Source of the DNA: Streptomyces tailanensis
Lineage (GTDB): Bacteria; Actinomycetota; Actinomycetes; Streptomycetales; Streptomycetaceae
Length of the DNA stretch: 64,000 nucleotides
Direction: 5' to 3'
NCBI RefSeq assembly: GCF_008386495.1
Contig: NZ_VTHJ01000042.1
Span: forward strand, 1 to 64,000
The notes under the pieces were generated by a model. The model was given only the letters and a program-made list of their open reading frames with translations, ran no database searches and was not told where the DNA came from. This document shows, one piece after another, positions 1-7,624 of the stretch. Position numbers and translations under genes: made by a program. How positions within the stretch are numbered: the first letter of the stretch is position 1; the number at the start of each line of letters is the position of its first letter.

Positions 1-189
1 GCGGTCGGCTACATCACCAGCGCCGCCTACGGCTACACCATCGGCAAGGGCATCGCCTACGCCTGGCTGCCCACGGAACTCACCGCTCCGGGCACCACCG
101 TGCAGATCGGCTACTTCGACCAGCGCGTCGAGGCCGTCGTGGCCGAAGAGCCGCTGTTCGACCCGACGATGTCCCGTCTCCGCGGCTGA
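1..189 (+). CDS. GcvT-like C-terminal domain of a FAD-dependent oxidoreductase (3' end only)
   Basis: Only the last 62 codons lie in the window. The reading frame is open from base 1 and stops with TGA at 187-189. The residues include YGYTIGKGIAYAWLP and end in a DPTMSRLRG tail. This matches the C-terminal barrel of the glycine-cleavage T-protein family, as found at the end of dimethylglycine or sarcosine dehydrogenases, which bind folate and pass on a one-carbon unit. Whether the full gene is a stand-alone aminomethyltransferase or the FAD fusion cannot be seen. The pattern fits the fusion better. It converges on helR with an 17-bp gap. Confidence 0.7.
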   Translation, partial: AVGYITSAAYGYTIGKGIAYAWLPTELTAPGTTVQIGYFDQRVEAVVAEEPLFDPTMSRLRG

Positions 190-206
190 GCGGCGCCCGG
201 TCGGTG

Positions 207-2399
207 TCAGGGGCTCGTGAGGATGACGAGTCGCTGGGTCGCTCGGGTCATCGCGACATAGCGGTCGACCGCTCCCTCGATGCCCGTGCCGAAGTTGTCC
301 GGGTCGCCGAGGACGACCAGGTCGAATTCGAGGCCCTTCGACAGTTCCGGGGTCAGTGACCGGACGCGGGGCGTCGTCGGCCGGAAGGTGGGATCGCCGA
401 TGACGCAGGCGATTCCGTCGGCGTGTGCGGTGAGCCAGCCGTCGAGGATCGCGTGCAGGTCCGAGGCGGGTCCGTGGACGACGGCGACGCCGCCGGTACG
501 GATGGAGGTGGGGACGTTGGCGTCCGGGAGCGCGGCCCGGATGACCGGCTCGGCCGCCGCCATGATCTCTTCCGGCGTCCGGTAGTTGATGCTCAGGGAG
601 GCCAGGTCGATCCGGTCGAGCCCGATGCGTTCGAGCCGTTCCCGCCACGACTCGGTGAACCCGTGCCGGGCCTGGGCGCGGTCCCCGACGATGGTGAAGC
701 TCCGGGACGGGCAGCGCAGCAGCAGCATCTGCCACTCCGCGTCGGTCAGTTCCTGTGCCTCGTCGACGACGACGTGCGCGAACGGGCCGGCCAGGAGGTC
801 CGGGTCGGCGGTGGCCAGTTCGGCCTCGTTCACCAGGCTGACCTGGGCGTCCTCGCCGCGCAACATCCTCACCAGACCTTCGCCGTCGTCACCGTCGGCG
901 CCGGAGTCGGCCACGGCATCGATCAGGGTGTCGACGACCCGGGCCATGTGCTCGCGCTGGGCGGCGAGGGCGGCTTCCTGACGGCGCTTGCGCCGCGCCG
1001 TCTCCGGGTCGCCGAGCCGTTGCCGGGCCGCGTCCAGGAGCGGCAGGTCGGACACCGTCCAGGCCTGGGCGTCCGCGCGCTGGAGCCGCTGAACATCGTC
1101 GCGGCCGAGCCAAGGCGCGCACATCCGCAGGTAGGCGGGTACCGACCACAGGTCCGAGACGAGGTCGGCCGCTTCGAGCAGCGGCCACGCGCGGTTGAAG
1201 GCCGTGAGCAGTTCCCTGTTCTGCCGCAGCGACTTGCGGAGCAGGCCGGCCGGGACCTCACCACCATCCGCCGTGGTGTCGCCCTCGTGCTTGTCGACCA
1301 GGATCGTGAGCAGCTCCTCCCAGACCTGGCCGCGTGCTTCGTTGTGCGGCGTACCGGGTTCTGCCGCCTCGAACGCCGCGGCCCAGTCGCCGGCGCCCAG
1401 CCAGACATCGGACCAGTGGGTCGTGACCGTCATCCCCTCAGTGGGCGGCTCCTCGTAGAACCTGACGGCCTTTTCGATCGCCTTCACCATCTCGGCGGAC
1501 GACTTCAGACGGGCCACCTCCGGGTCGGCCTCGATCGTGGCCTCCGCTCCCTCGGCGACCAGGTCCCGCAGGGTGCAGGTCTGTACGCCCTCCTCGCCGA
1601 GGCTGGGGAGGACGTCGGCGACGTAGTCCAGGTACGGCCGGTGCGGGCCGACGAACAGCACGCCGCCCCGGCGGTGCCCGAGCCGGGGGTCGGAGTAGAG
1701 GAGGTACGCGGAGCGGTGCAGGGCGACGACGGTCTTGCCCGTACCCGGGCCGCCGTCGACCACGAGGGCACCGCGTGATCCCGCGCGGATGATGGCGTCC
1801 TGGTCGGCCTGGATGGTCCCGAGCACGTCCCGCATCCGGGCCGAACGGTCGCCGCCCAGGCTGGCGATGAAGGCGGACTGGTCGTCGAGCGCGGCGTGCC
1901 CGACGAACGCGTCCGAGGTGAACACCTCGTCCCAGTAGTCGCCGATCCGGCCGCCTGTCCAGCGGTACCTGCGGCGGCTCGCCAGTCCCATCGGGTCGGC
2001 ATGGGTAGCACCGAAGAACGGCTCGGCCGCGGGGGAGCGCCAGTCGACCAGCAGTTGACGGCCCGTGCTGTCCTTGAGGCCGAGTCGTCCGATGTACACG
2101 GGCTCGGGGTTGTCCGCGCCGACCATGTGGCCGAGGCAGAGGTCCAGGCCGAAGCGACGCAGTGCGCGCAGGCGCGCGGACAGCCGGTGGATCTCCGTGT
2201 CCCGGTCCATCGCCGCCCGGCCGATGCCGCCGGGCGCCTTGCGTTGGGCACCGAGGAGACCGGACACCTCGGCGATGGTCTGCTCCAGGCACTCGGCGAC
2301 GGCCGCGAAGTGCTGCTCGTCACCGGCGATCAGCGCCGGGTCCGCCTTGGCGGCGAGGCGGTCGGGAAGGGCGAACACGCTGGTGGTCAGCGAGGTCAA
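207..2399 (-). CDS. helR: HelR-type RNA polymerase recycling ATPase (HelD family)
   Basis: 730 residues with UvrD/HelD-like architecture: a basic, helical N-terminus (1-90), a DWRSPAAEPFF motif near 119-129 typical of HelD proteins, Walker A GGPGTGKT at 216-223, Walker B VVVDEAQEL, and a C-terminal helicase-like lobe ending in YVAMTRATQRLVIL. HelD proteins push into the RNA polymerase channels and release stalled complexes. The actinobacterial HelR subgroup displaces rifamycin from polymerase and gives tolerance. The start is a TTG at 2399 preceded by GGAG at 8 nt; no ATG fits. The RAE palindrome about 80 bp upstream makes the HelR assignment much firmer and predicts induction by rifamycins. 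HelR is inferred from family features plus the RAE. A generic HelD is the alternative. Confidence 0.9.
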   Translation of the reverse strand: MTSLTTSVFALPDRLAAKADPALIAGDEQHFAAVAECLEQTIAEVSGLLGAQRKAPGGIGRAAMDRDTEIHRLSARLRALRRFGLDLCLGHMVGADNPEPVYIGRLGLKDSTGRQLLVDWRSPAAEPFFGATHADPMGLASRRRYRWTGGRIGDYWDEVFTSDAFVGHAALDDQSAFIASLGGDRSARMRDVLGTIQADQDAIIRAGSRGALVVDGGPGTGKTVVALHRSAYLLYSDPRLGHRRGGVLFVGPHRPYLDYVADVLPSLGEEGVQTCTLRDLVAEGAEATIEADPEVARLKSSAEMVKAIEKAVRFYEEPPTEGMTVTTHWSDVWLGAGDWAAAFEAAEPGTPHNEARGQVWEELLTILVDKHEGDTTADGGEVPAGLLRKSLRQNRELLTAFNRAWPLLEAADLVSDLWSVPAYLRMCAPWLGRDDVQRLQRADAQAWTVSDLPLLDAARQRLGDPETARRKRRQEAALAAQREHMARVVDTLIDAVADSGADGDDGEGLVRMLRGEDAQVSLVNEAELATADPDLLAGPFAHVVVDEAQELTDAEWQMLLLRCPSRSFTIVGDRAQARHGFTESWRERLERIGLDRIDLASLSINYRTPEEIMAAAEPVIRAALPDANVPTSIRTGGVAVVHGPASDLHAILDGWLTAHADGIACVIGDPTFRPTTPRVRSLTPELSKGLEFDLVVLGDPDNFGTGIEGAVDRYVAMTRATQRLVILTSP

Positions 2400-2476
2400 G
2401 TCAAGAGCTCCGATCTGAGATCGCCTGCGACATTTCCGCAGGTCCTGGCCTAGGCCGGTAATTCTGCGGTACGACC

Positions 2477-2496
2477 GGGGCCTTGCCGCAAGCCCC
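2477..2496 (-). promoter_or_regulatory. Rifamycin-associated element (RAE) upstream of helR
   Basis: On the minus strand the 20 bases read GGGGCTTGCGGCAAGGCCCC, an imperfect palindrome matching the RAE consensus as I remember it from rifamycin-responsive actinomycete genes. It lies 78 bp upstream of the helR TTG start, and its TTGCGG can act as a -35 for leftward transcription. Confidence 0.85.
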
Positions 2497-2511
2497 CCTG
2501 TGTGCTATAGG
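2483..2511 (+). promoter_or_regulatory. Possible rightward promoter overlapping the RAE
   Basis: TTGCCG (2483-2488), a 17-bp spacer and TATAGG (2506-2511) form a plausible sigma70-type promoter whose -35 box lies inside the RAE. It would transcribe the broken EFE gene. Seen only as a motif match. Confidence 0.35.
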
Positions 2512-2519
2512 TTGAGAGT

Positions 2520-2545
2520 GGCAAGGAGAGAGTGACCTCCTTGCC
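2520..2545. terminator. Stem-loop between helR and the EFE remnant
   Basis: GGCAAGGAG (2520-2528) and CTCCTTGCC (2537-2545) form a perfect 9-bp stem with an 8-base loop, followed on the plus strand by a pyrimidine-rich run. It could attenuate the putative rightward promoter or be a relic terminator. The rest of 2400-2658 holds the RAE and otherwise nothing I recognise. Confidence 0.45.
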
Positions 2546-2658
2546 CTTTCTCTTTGTCGGCCGCCCGCCCTTTTTGTCGACCACTCGCCCCGAACCTCGA
2601 AATGGCCCCCCTCACATGGGGGTAGTGGATTCTCCGCGCTCAGTTCATGGTTATGGGC

Positions 2659-3243
2659 ATGGCAGAATTGCAAACCTTCGTACTGCCTTCCATCGTTGAA
2701 GGCAGTGACACCGACGAAGCATTGGGCTAGGCGCTCATCGCCGCCTGGCAAGCCGACGGAATCTTCCAGATTCAGGCCACTCCTGAACAAGAATCCGTCA
2801 CCGAGCGGGCTCTCGAAGCGTCCCGGGACTTCTTCAGCCGTCCGCTCAAGGAGAAGGCCGGGCATGTATCCGACCTCACCTACAGCGGATATGTCGCGTC
2901 CGGCGAGGAGGAGACGGCCGGGGAGAAGGACGGCTCGGAGATATTCACCGTCTGCCCCGACATTCCGGAGGACGATCCGCGCGTCCAAGCCACCTGGCCG
3001 TGCCACGGCCCCGCCCCCTGGCCGTCGGACCGGTACACCGCGGCCATGAAGGACTACATGGGCGCCGTCGGCGGCATCGGCCAACGCCTGCTCCGGCTGA
3101 CCGCTCTGGGCCTAGGCCTGGACGACATGGAGCACTTCACGCGGCTCACCGACGACGGCTGGCACCACATGCGGGTGCTGCGCTTCCCGCCGGCGGACGC
3201 CACCTCGGAACAGTTGGAGTCGGTGAGGCGGGCGGCCAGTTGA
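2659..3243 (+). pseudogene. Broken ethylene-forming enzyme (2-oxoglutarate/Fe oxygenase)
   Basis: The frame from ATG 2659 (in-frame ATGs also at 2647 and 2653) reads closely like the N-terminal half of the Pseudomonas EFE. It contains DGIFQI, SDLTYSGYVASGEE, EIFTVC, WPCHGP and DGWHHMRVLRFPP. EFE converts 2-oxoglutarate to ethylene and also oxidises arginine. Two lesions are visible. A TAG at 2728-2730 interrupts codon 24, where EFE reads LG-x-ALI. Homology also stops after FPPADATSE, just before the HxD...H iron-binding triad (His189, Asp191, His268 in the Pseudomonas enzyme), at a junction with an oppositely oriented gene fragment. About half of the usual 350 residues remain, so it cannot be active. 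The first 150 bases are less GC-rich than the surroundings, suggesting transfer. Confidence 0.85.
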
Positions 3244-4139
3244 CAGATGGTGGTAGGGGGCCCCATCAGCGCGGTCGCGGAGAACTCGTGGATCACGCGT
3301 GCCGTGTAGTCCAGCGGGGCGGAGGCCAGGGGCAGGTGCACGTTCGGCACCGACGACACCTGCAGGCACAGCACGTTGAACAGGAAGCTGGCGTAGAGCT
3401 CACCGGCGTAGAAGAGGTTGGCGACCCGGTCGCCGGGGCGCAGTCCGGCCTGGGCGAAGCCGTTGCCATGCAGTCGGCTCATGGCCAGCAGTTCCCGCCG
3501 GGTGTAGACGGAGAGCTTGGGCTCGGTGGTGGTGCCACCGGACTTGAAGACGATGCCGTCGGTGAGCGGGCCGGTGAGCACCCGGCTGTCGTGGGCGGTG
3601 TTCGCCGCCCAGAAGTCGGAGTGGTCGAGGACGGGCAGGTCCTCGATGTGGACCGGCCCGGGCGGGAGGGCGGCGTACAGGTCGCGGTAGAAGGGTGAGT
3701 GCCGACGGGGTAAGCGCTCCGCGACGGTCGCGATGCGCCGGGGGTCGGAACCGGCTTCGGGTTCGGTGACGGCTCTGGCGCCGAAGCGCTCACCGCGGTT
3801 CTCCGGGATGAGATGGCGCTCGCGCTGTTCGGGGGTGGACGCGATCAGGGCGGCGGCGGTCGGCCTCCACACCGCGGCCCACAGTCCGTTGGTGAGGGTG
3901 CCCAGTTGCTCTTCCACGGTCACCTGTTCGATCCAGCTCAGGCCCGCGCCTCCCCACTCGACCGGCGCGTTCATCGCCTGCAGGCCGCTGGCCAGTACCG
4001 TCCGGCGGAGGGCGGCCCGACTCTCCGGGCTGAGCCCGTTGTCGGCCTCGCATTCGTCCTCGTAGACCGCGATTTTCCGGGCGAGTTCGACAGCGGTTTC
4101 CCTGAGTTGGGCGAGACGGGGAGAGTAGGAGAAATCCAT
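3054..4139 (-). pseudogene. Chimeric remnant: acyl-CoA dehydrogenase N-terminus joined to an adenylate-forming ligase N-terminus
   Basis: The start ATG at 4139 has a good AGAGG site 7 nt upstream. Residues 1 to about 140 are the N-terminal part of an acyl-CoA dehydrogenase, with VEWGGAGLSWIEQVTVEEQLG and a final AVTEPEAGSDP. At about 3725 the reading frame passes without a break into a phenylacetate-CoA-ligase-like (PaaK/AMP-binding) sequence with RHSPFYRDLY and VFKSGGTTTEPK. That homology ends near 3215, where the frame continues only as antisense of the EFE remnant until a stop at 3054. Neither catalytic core is complete: the dehydrogenase lacks its FAD half and the ligase lacks its C-terminal lid. 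A TTA codon (3711-3713) sits at the join. The frame is probably translated but not functional. It likely arose by internal deletion within a former operon. Confidence 0.8.
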
Positions 4140-4728
4140 GGGGTTCCTCTCGGGGTGCCTCTTGTCGGGGCGCCTCTTGGGCCGTGCGGGATCGAAGCTG
4201 CTGGGTACACACCACGGCTCCGCGTCCGGCGGGCCTTGAGTCGGAGGGGTGGCGCGGGGCTCGTACCCCTTGCCTGGGCGACATCGAGGGGTCCGGGTCG
4301 GCCGGCCCACCCTGGGCGGAGTTCCCGGCGGAATTCTTCACGCAGGGAACGAAGGGTCGTGCGGGCGGCGCGTCCCGGCCTGAGCTAGAGACGGCTTTTC
4401 GCTGGCACCACCATGGGGGAAACCGGGGCGCCGAGCTACCCCCGTCTGAGGGTAAAGCGGAGGGGATCGCTCCCTAAAAACCCGGTCAAACGGTGACGGG
4501 CGGCGTGATGTGCTGCCGGGCCCGATCGCCGGGCCCGACCGCTCGGCTGTGACTCTACGCGCATCGCCCCTCGCGGTGACTCAACGGTAACTGACGAATC
4601 GTCAACTATGGGGCTGCTGCGGGCTATTGACGCGGACGAGGCGCTTGCAGAACTGTTCTCCCGATGACGGGGGCAGCCGCAGCGACGTGTTCCACACACT
4701 GCCGGCCAGGTAAGGAGTCGACCCGGTC
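4140..4728. other. Intergenic region with divergent promoters of the relic operon and the LuxR gene
   Basis: 589 bp with no credible coding frame on either strand. It is AT-richer near 4380-4490 and 4580-4620 than the surroundings. The only distinct element is the perfect inverted repeat listed separately at 4592-4604. Confidence 0.5.
4592..4604. promoter_or_regulatory. 13-bp inverted repeat, candidate operator
   Basis: TGACGA-A-TCGTCA is a perfect palindrome around one central base, 125 bp before the LuxR start and between divergent transcription units. Its position suits autoregulation by the LuxR protein. Binding is inferred. Confidence 0.4.
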
Positions 4729-5586
4729 ATGCTTCCGGCGGAGGGCAGCAAAGAGGCCGCGGCCACCCGTGCCGCGGTCCTGACGCTGCGCAGGGAAAGC
4801 GGTATGCCCGTCGCCGGTGCGGCCTGGGTCGTCGGACCACGGCAGCTGCGGATCAGCGAGACGAGCGGGGTGAAGTCGCGGTACCGCCGTGGGGCGCCCG
4901 TGTCGGCCGGGACCGGACTGATCGGCAAGGTGCTCACGACGAATCGGCTCGCGGCGGTGAGCGACTACCAGGCGGCCCCCCAGATCAGCCATGAGTGCGA
5001 CTCCTTCGTCGCGGCGGAGGGCGTCAGAGCGATGGCGGCGGCCCCCGTGATCGTGGGGACCACCGTCCGAGCGGTCCTCTTCGTGGCATCGCGCGATGCC
5101 GTACGACTGGGCGACCGCGTACTCACAGCGGTGACGGAGGCGGCGCGCGACCTGGAGCAGTTCCTCGCCTCCCACGAGCAGGTCCACCGGCTGCTCTCGG
5201 AGGCCCGGGCCGCACGCGACAGCGCCGCGCCCCGCGACGGCGCGGCCCTGGAACGCGTCCACGAAGCCCATGCCGACCTGCTGCACCTGACCGCGACACT
5301 CGACGACGGTCACCTCAAGGAACGCTTCCACGAGGTGTGTTCCCTGCTGGAACAGGGCTGCTGTTCCGAGCGGACACCACCGGGGGAGCCGGCCCGTCTC
5401 TCGCCCCGGGAACTCGACGTCCTCGCCGCGGTCGCCGCCGGCTGCACCAACCCCGACATCTCCGACCGGCTCGACATCGGCCTGGAGACCGTGAAGGGCT
5501 ACCTGCGCTCGGTGATGCGCAAGTTCGGCACCAGCACCCGCTTCGAGGCGGTCACCGCGGCCCGCTGGGCGGGGCTGCTGCCGTGA
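4729..5586 (+). CDS. GAF domain LuxR-family transcriptional regulator
   Basis: 285 residues. Residues about 10-150 resemble a GAF sensor (GTGLIGKVLTTNRLAAVSDY, then VRAMAAAPVIVGTTVRAVLF). A helical linker follows. The C-terminal 60 residues are a NarL/LuxR winged helix-turn-helix (SPRELDVLAAVAAGCTNPDI, then LETVKGYLRSVMRKFG). There is no receiver domain. The start ATG has AAGGAG 11 nt upstream, a rather long spacing. Regulators of this kind are often divergent from acyl-CoA dehydrogenase/CoA-ligase operons, which is what remains beside it, so it has probably lost its main target. It looks intact itself. Confidence 0.85.
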   Translation: MLPAEGSKEAAATRAAVLTLRRESGMPVAGAAWVVGPRQLRISETSGVKSRYRRGAPVSAGTGLIGKVLTTNRLAAVSDYQAAPQISHECDSFVAAEGVRAMAAAPVIVGTTVRAVLFVASRDAVRLGDRVLTAVTEAARDLEQFLASHEQVHRLLSEARAARDSAAPRDGAALERVHEAHADLLHLTATLDDGHLKERFHEVCSLLEQGCCSERTPPGEPARLSPRELDVLAAVAAGCTNPDISDRLDIGLETVKGYLRSVMRKFGTSTRFEAVTAARWAGLLP

Positions 5587-5650
5587 GCTGCCATGGAGAC
5601 ACGCGTGACCTGTCATGGAGACACGGTGGTCGGCCAAGCCGTCCTGGTGG

Positions 5651-7624
5651 TCAGGTGGCGGAGGCCGGTGGCTGCCAGGTGGCCCGGACCAAGGCCCGCT
5701 CGGTGGCGGCGAGGTAGACGGCCGCGGCGAGCCAGGCCCGTGCGTAGCGGTCCGGGTCGGGGTCGTCGATGCGGCCGAAGACGTCACGGGTACGGCGGTC
5801 GGCCTCGGCGGTGAGGGTGGTAGCCAGGTCAGCGGCCGCCTGGAACCCGCCGCGCCGCAGGGCTGCCCGGCCGCCCCGGTCGCCGTCGCGCGCCGGTTCG
5901 GCGACAACCCGGCGGCCTCCGGACACGGCGACCTCGACCAGTCGGCGCAGCCGCCACAGCGGGGCGTCCGCGAGCGGGTCCACCGGGACGCCGTCGAGGC
6001 AGGCCGGGGCGGGCAGGGCGTCCGGCAGAGCGTCCGGCGGCGGGAAGTGCGCGCCCTGGAGACGGTCGTAGCCCAGGTCGGCGTGGCCCTGCCAGTCCGC
6101 CGGCAGCCGCAGCGTCGTCTCGGCGTCCGGCACCGGGCCCACCGCGAGCGGGCGCAGCGCGGCGGCGCGGTCGGCGTCCAGGCGGCCGATCACGCGCAGC
6201 CGCAGACCGGGCCGGGAGGCGAGCTGACGGAAGTTGGCGGTATGGGCGAGGTCGGGATGGCCGTTGGCCGGTACCAGCCGCACCAGCGGGCCGTCCGAGG
6301 CCGGTTCCCCGGCAGGTCCCAGTTCACGGGCGAGCAACTGGTCCCCTGCCGCCCCCACAAGGACCAGGTCACAGCCGATCGGCTCACGCAGCGCCTGCTC
6401 GCCCCGCTCCGGGTCCGCTCCCGGAGCCCTCGTGAGCCGATCGGCGACGGCCTCGGCCAGGGGGCGGGCGAACAGGGCGGCGAGCGGGCCCGCCGTCCAG
6501 GGCAGACCGGCGACCGGAGTGGCCCGTACGCCCTTGCCGGAGCCGAGACGGCCGTCCGGGGAGAGCGTGGCACCTGAGATCAGCAGCCCGCCACGGGCGA
6601 GTTGGGCATGGTTGAGACTGCCCGAGCCGAGCGCGACCGTGGCCGTGGCGGCACCCCGGGCGCGGGCCGGACCGCCGGGCTTGACGTCGGCGAGGGAGAA
6701 CCAGCGTCCGTCGTCGGAGACGACATGGGTGACGACACCGCCATAGCCGGTGGCCGCGATCACCGGCTCCCGGAACACCCCGTGGACCCGCAGGCTCCCG
6801 CCCGGCCGGTAACCGCGGCGGGCGGTACCGACGAGACCCGGATCAGGGTCCGCCGCTGCCAACAGGCCGGTGGTGAGGAGCAGTTCGCGCAGGCCCGTGA
6901 CCAGGTCGGAGAGCCGGTGGCCGTCGTGGCGGGCCCGGGCACCGCGCAGTCCGCGTACGACCCGTAGGGCTGCCGCCTCGGCACGGTGCAGCCCGGCGAG
7001 CCGGGCCGAGTGCGCCGCCCGCAACAACTCCGCCTGCGGCACGGCGCCCGCGGCCGGCACCCCGGCGGCGAGCACGGCCGCGGTGGCGGTCCAGAGGGCG
7101 GTGGCGGCGGTTACCTGGGCCTTGGTGGGGGCGGTGGGTGTGGTGGGGCCAGGGTGTTCGGTGGAGTCGGCGGCGGTGGGAGCGGTGACCTCCGCTGCGC
7201 TGCTGCCTTCGCCGGCCTTGGAGTCGGGATCTCCTGCTGATACGGCGTCACCGTCGGCGCCGGCCGCCACGGTCGCCGGGGCGGTCGTCTCGCCCGCGTC
7301 GTCCGTCGCCTCCGGCGCGGCCATCGCCTCCGCGTCGGCCACCGGGCAGGTGCCCAGTACCGCGGCACGGTGCAGGCACCGGGGTGCGAGCAGACAACTG
7401 CACACCGCCTGCCCGGCGTCCGTGACCGCGCCCGAGGGACCGGGTGTGAGGGTGACCTCGGCGTCCTCGCCGCACCGGATGCGCAGGACACCGCCGTCGA
7501 GGGTGACGGGCACGGCCGCGTACGACTCGATCGCGGCGTCCAGCTTCTTGCGCAGCCGGGAGGTCAGGCTCTCGACGGCGGTGGCGACCACCTCGGGTGC
7601 CACCGGGGGCAGTTCGGCGTTCAT
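5651..7624 (-). CDS. SWIM zinc-finger protein
   Basis: 657 residues, the last gene of a five-gene operon. A SWIM motif CxCx5CxH is visible (Cys75, Cys77, Cys83, His85: CSCLLAPRCLH), preceded by a short beta-rich region. SWIM fingers bind one zinc and mediate nucleic-acid or protein contacts. After it comes a low-complexity Ala/Thr/Glu linker (about 95-165), then a large domain I do not recognise. The ATG (7622-7624) overlaps the TGA of the DUF5682::VWA gene (ATGA), so the two are translationally coupled. The family matches E. coli YehQ in domain content and in its MoxR and VWA neighbours. Its biochemical role is unknown. Confidence 0.85.
   Translation of the reverse strand: MNAELPPVAPEVVATAVESLTSRLRKKLDAAIESYAAVPVTLDGGVLRIRCGEDAEVTLTPGPSGAVTDAGQAVCSCLLAPRCLHRAAVLGTCPVADAEAMAAPEATDDAGETTAPATVAAGADGDAVSAGDPDSKAGEGSSAAEVTAPTAADSTEHPGPTTPTAPTKAQVTAATALWTATAAVLAAGVPAAGAVPQAELLRAAHSARLAGLHRAEAAALRVVRGLRGARARHDGHRLSDLVTGLRELLLTTGLLAAADPDPGLVGTARRGYRPGGSLRVHGVFREPVIAATGYGGVVTHVVSDDGRWFSLADVKPGGPARARGAATATVALGSGSLNHAQLARGGLLISGATLSPDGRLGSGKGVRATPVAGLPWTAGPLAALFARPLAEAVADRLTRAPGADPERGEQALREPIGCDLVLVGAAGDQLLARELGPAGEPASDGPLVRLVPANGHPDLAHTANFRQLASRPGLRLRVIGRLDADRAAALRPLAVGPVPDAETTLRLPADWQGHADLGYDRLQGAHFPPPDALPDALPAPACLDGVPVDPLADAPLWRLRRLVEVAVSGGRRVVAEPARDGDRGGRAALRRGGFQAAADLATTLTAEADRRTRDVFGRIDDPDPDRYARAWLAAAVYLAATERALVRATWQPPASAT

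Noticed and set aside
423..1778. Long open frame on the plus strand opposite helR
   Set aside because: It is an antisense shadow of helR caused by high GC; composition and lack of motifs show it is not a gene.
2659..3243. EFE frame rescued by TAG readthrough or recoding
   Set aside because: No recoding signal is seen, and the protein would still lack its iron-binding residues.
5592..5625. 12-bp direct repeat (CATGGAGACACG, two copies)
   Set aside because: Too short, and at the end of a gene with no mobile-element signs.
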